Of a stretch of 29,432 bases of DNA, positions 29,302 to 29,432 are shown piece by piece (the stretch's first letter is position 1; each line of letters starts with the position of its first letter). The notes under the pieces were generated by a model. That model searched no databases and was not told where the DNA came from. It was given only the letters and a program-made list of their open reading frames with translations. This DNA comes from DASXYU01 sp036502295. GTDB taxonomy: Bacteria; Actinomycetota; Actinomycetes; Mycobacteriales; Jatrophihabitantaceae. The translations under genes were made by a program, and so were the position numbers. The stretch covers positions 1 through 29,432 of the forward strand of contig DASXYU010000076.1 in NCBI GenBank assembly GCA_036502295.1, given 5' to 3'.

Positions 29302-29432
29302 ATGGTGCGTACGAGACGGCTTCAACTGGGCGCTGTCGGTTTTGCCGTTCTCGCTGCCGTCCTCAGCGCCTGCACGACGGGAGCCGCCGCCAACGGCTCG
29401 TCCTCTTCCGACAGCGCGTCGAGCCCGCCTTC
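29302..29432 (+). CDS. Lipoprotein, N-terminal part (truncated by window end)
   Basis: Only the first 43 codons are visible. They encode a lipoprotein signal peptide: basic start MVRTRRLQ, a hydrophobic stretch GAVGFAVLAAVLSA, and the lipobox LSAC with Cys24 as the lipidated residue, then a Ser/Ala-rich linker typical of exported actinobacterial lipoproteins. An in-frame GTG at 29284 could add six residues. By analogy with the panB region of M. tuberculosis, this may be a CaeA-like (Rv2224c) secreted alpha/beta-hydrolase peptidase, but the visible part cannot show that. Confidence 0.7.
   Translation, partial: MVRTRRLQLGAVGFAVLAAVLSACTTGAAANGSSSSDSASSPP

Overview
The window is a high-GC (roughly 68-70%) stretch of an actinobacterial chromosome. 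Supporting signs are GTG/TTG starts, many 4-bp ATGA/GTGA gene overlaps, probable leaderless starts, an aceE-type homodimeric pyruvate dehydrogenase, a 1-Cys AhpE, a DesA-type acyl-ACP desaturase, an MhuD-like haem oxygenase and a type A RNase P RNA. Several genes keep the order known in Mycobacterium tuberculosis between panB (Rv2225) and aceE (Rv2241): aceE, DUF3052, ahpE and SURF1 at 2.4-7.2 kb, then Nif3-like, zinc-ribbon coiled-coil protein and panB at 21.8-27.3 kb. The genus cannot be named from the sequence alone.

Layout. 0-7.2 kb: aldo/keto reductase and HhH-PHP protein; MhuD-like gene overlapping the end of aceE; DUF3052-ahpE pair; SURF1. 7.2-9.2 kb: a cluster of short palindromic repeats, tRNA-Val(UAC), acyl-ACP desaturase, cold shock protein and a small Cys/His-rich protein. 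9.2-12.3 kb: HlyIII/PAQR membrane protein, a redox module (HxlR regulator plus SnoaL-like protein, divergent from an NADPH-FMN reductase) and a hemerythrin. 12.3-18.8 kb: two back-to-back ABC exporters, one a small ABC-2 type, the other a 1002-residue FtsX-like permease with a tandem ATPase carrying an AbrB-like segment between its two cassettes. 18.8-21.8 kb: PLD-N-terminal-type membrane protein, histidine kinase, response regulator and a DUF347-repeat membrane protein. 21.8-24.2 kb: Nif3-like, zinc-ribbon protein, rnpB. 24.2-25.0 kb: a hairpin-rich, low-GC patch with two small genes, one entirely made of 13-residue Lys-rich repeats. 25.0-26.3 kb: an RNB-family exoribonuclease broken in three frames. 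26.4-29.4 kb: panB, glutamine-dependent NAD synthetase and the first codons of a lipoprotein.

How the genes fit together. The flanks are housekeeping: acetyl-CoA production, peroxide defence, cytochrome oxidase assembly, pantothenate and NAD synthesis, tRNA maturation. The middle is accessory: transport, envelope sensing and redox response, inserted in an otherwise conserved block. No phage, transposase or CRISPR array is visible. The most unusual items are the stand-alone Lys-rich repeat protein, the AbrB-like segment in the tandem ABC ATPase, the decaying RNB gene with an in-frame palindromic insertion, and several different families of short palindromic repeats between genes.
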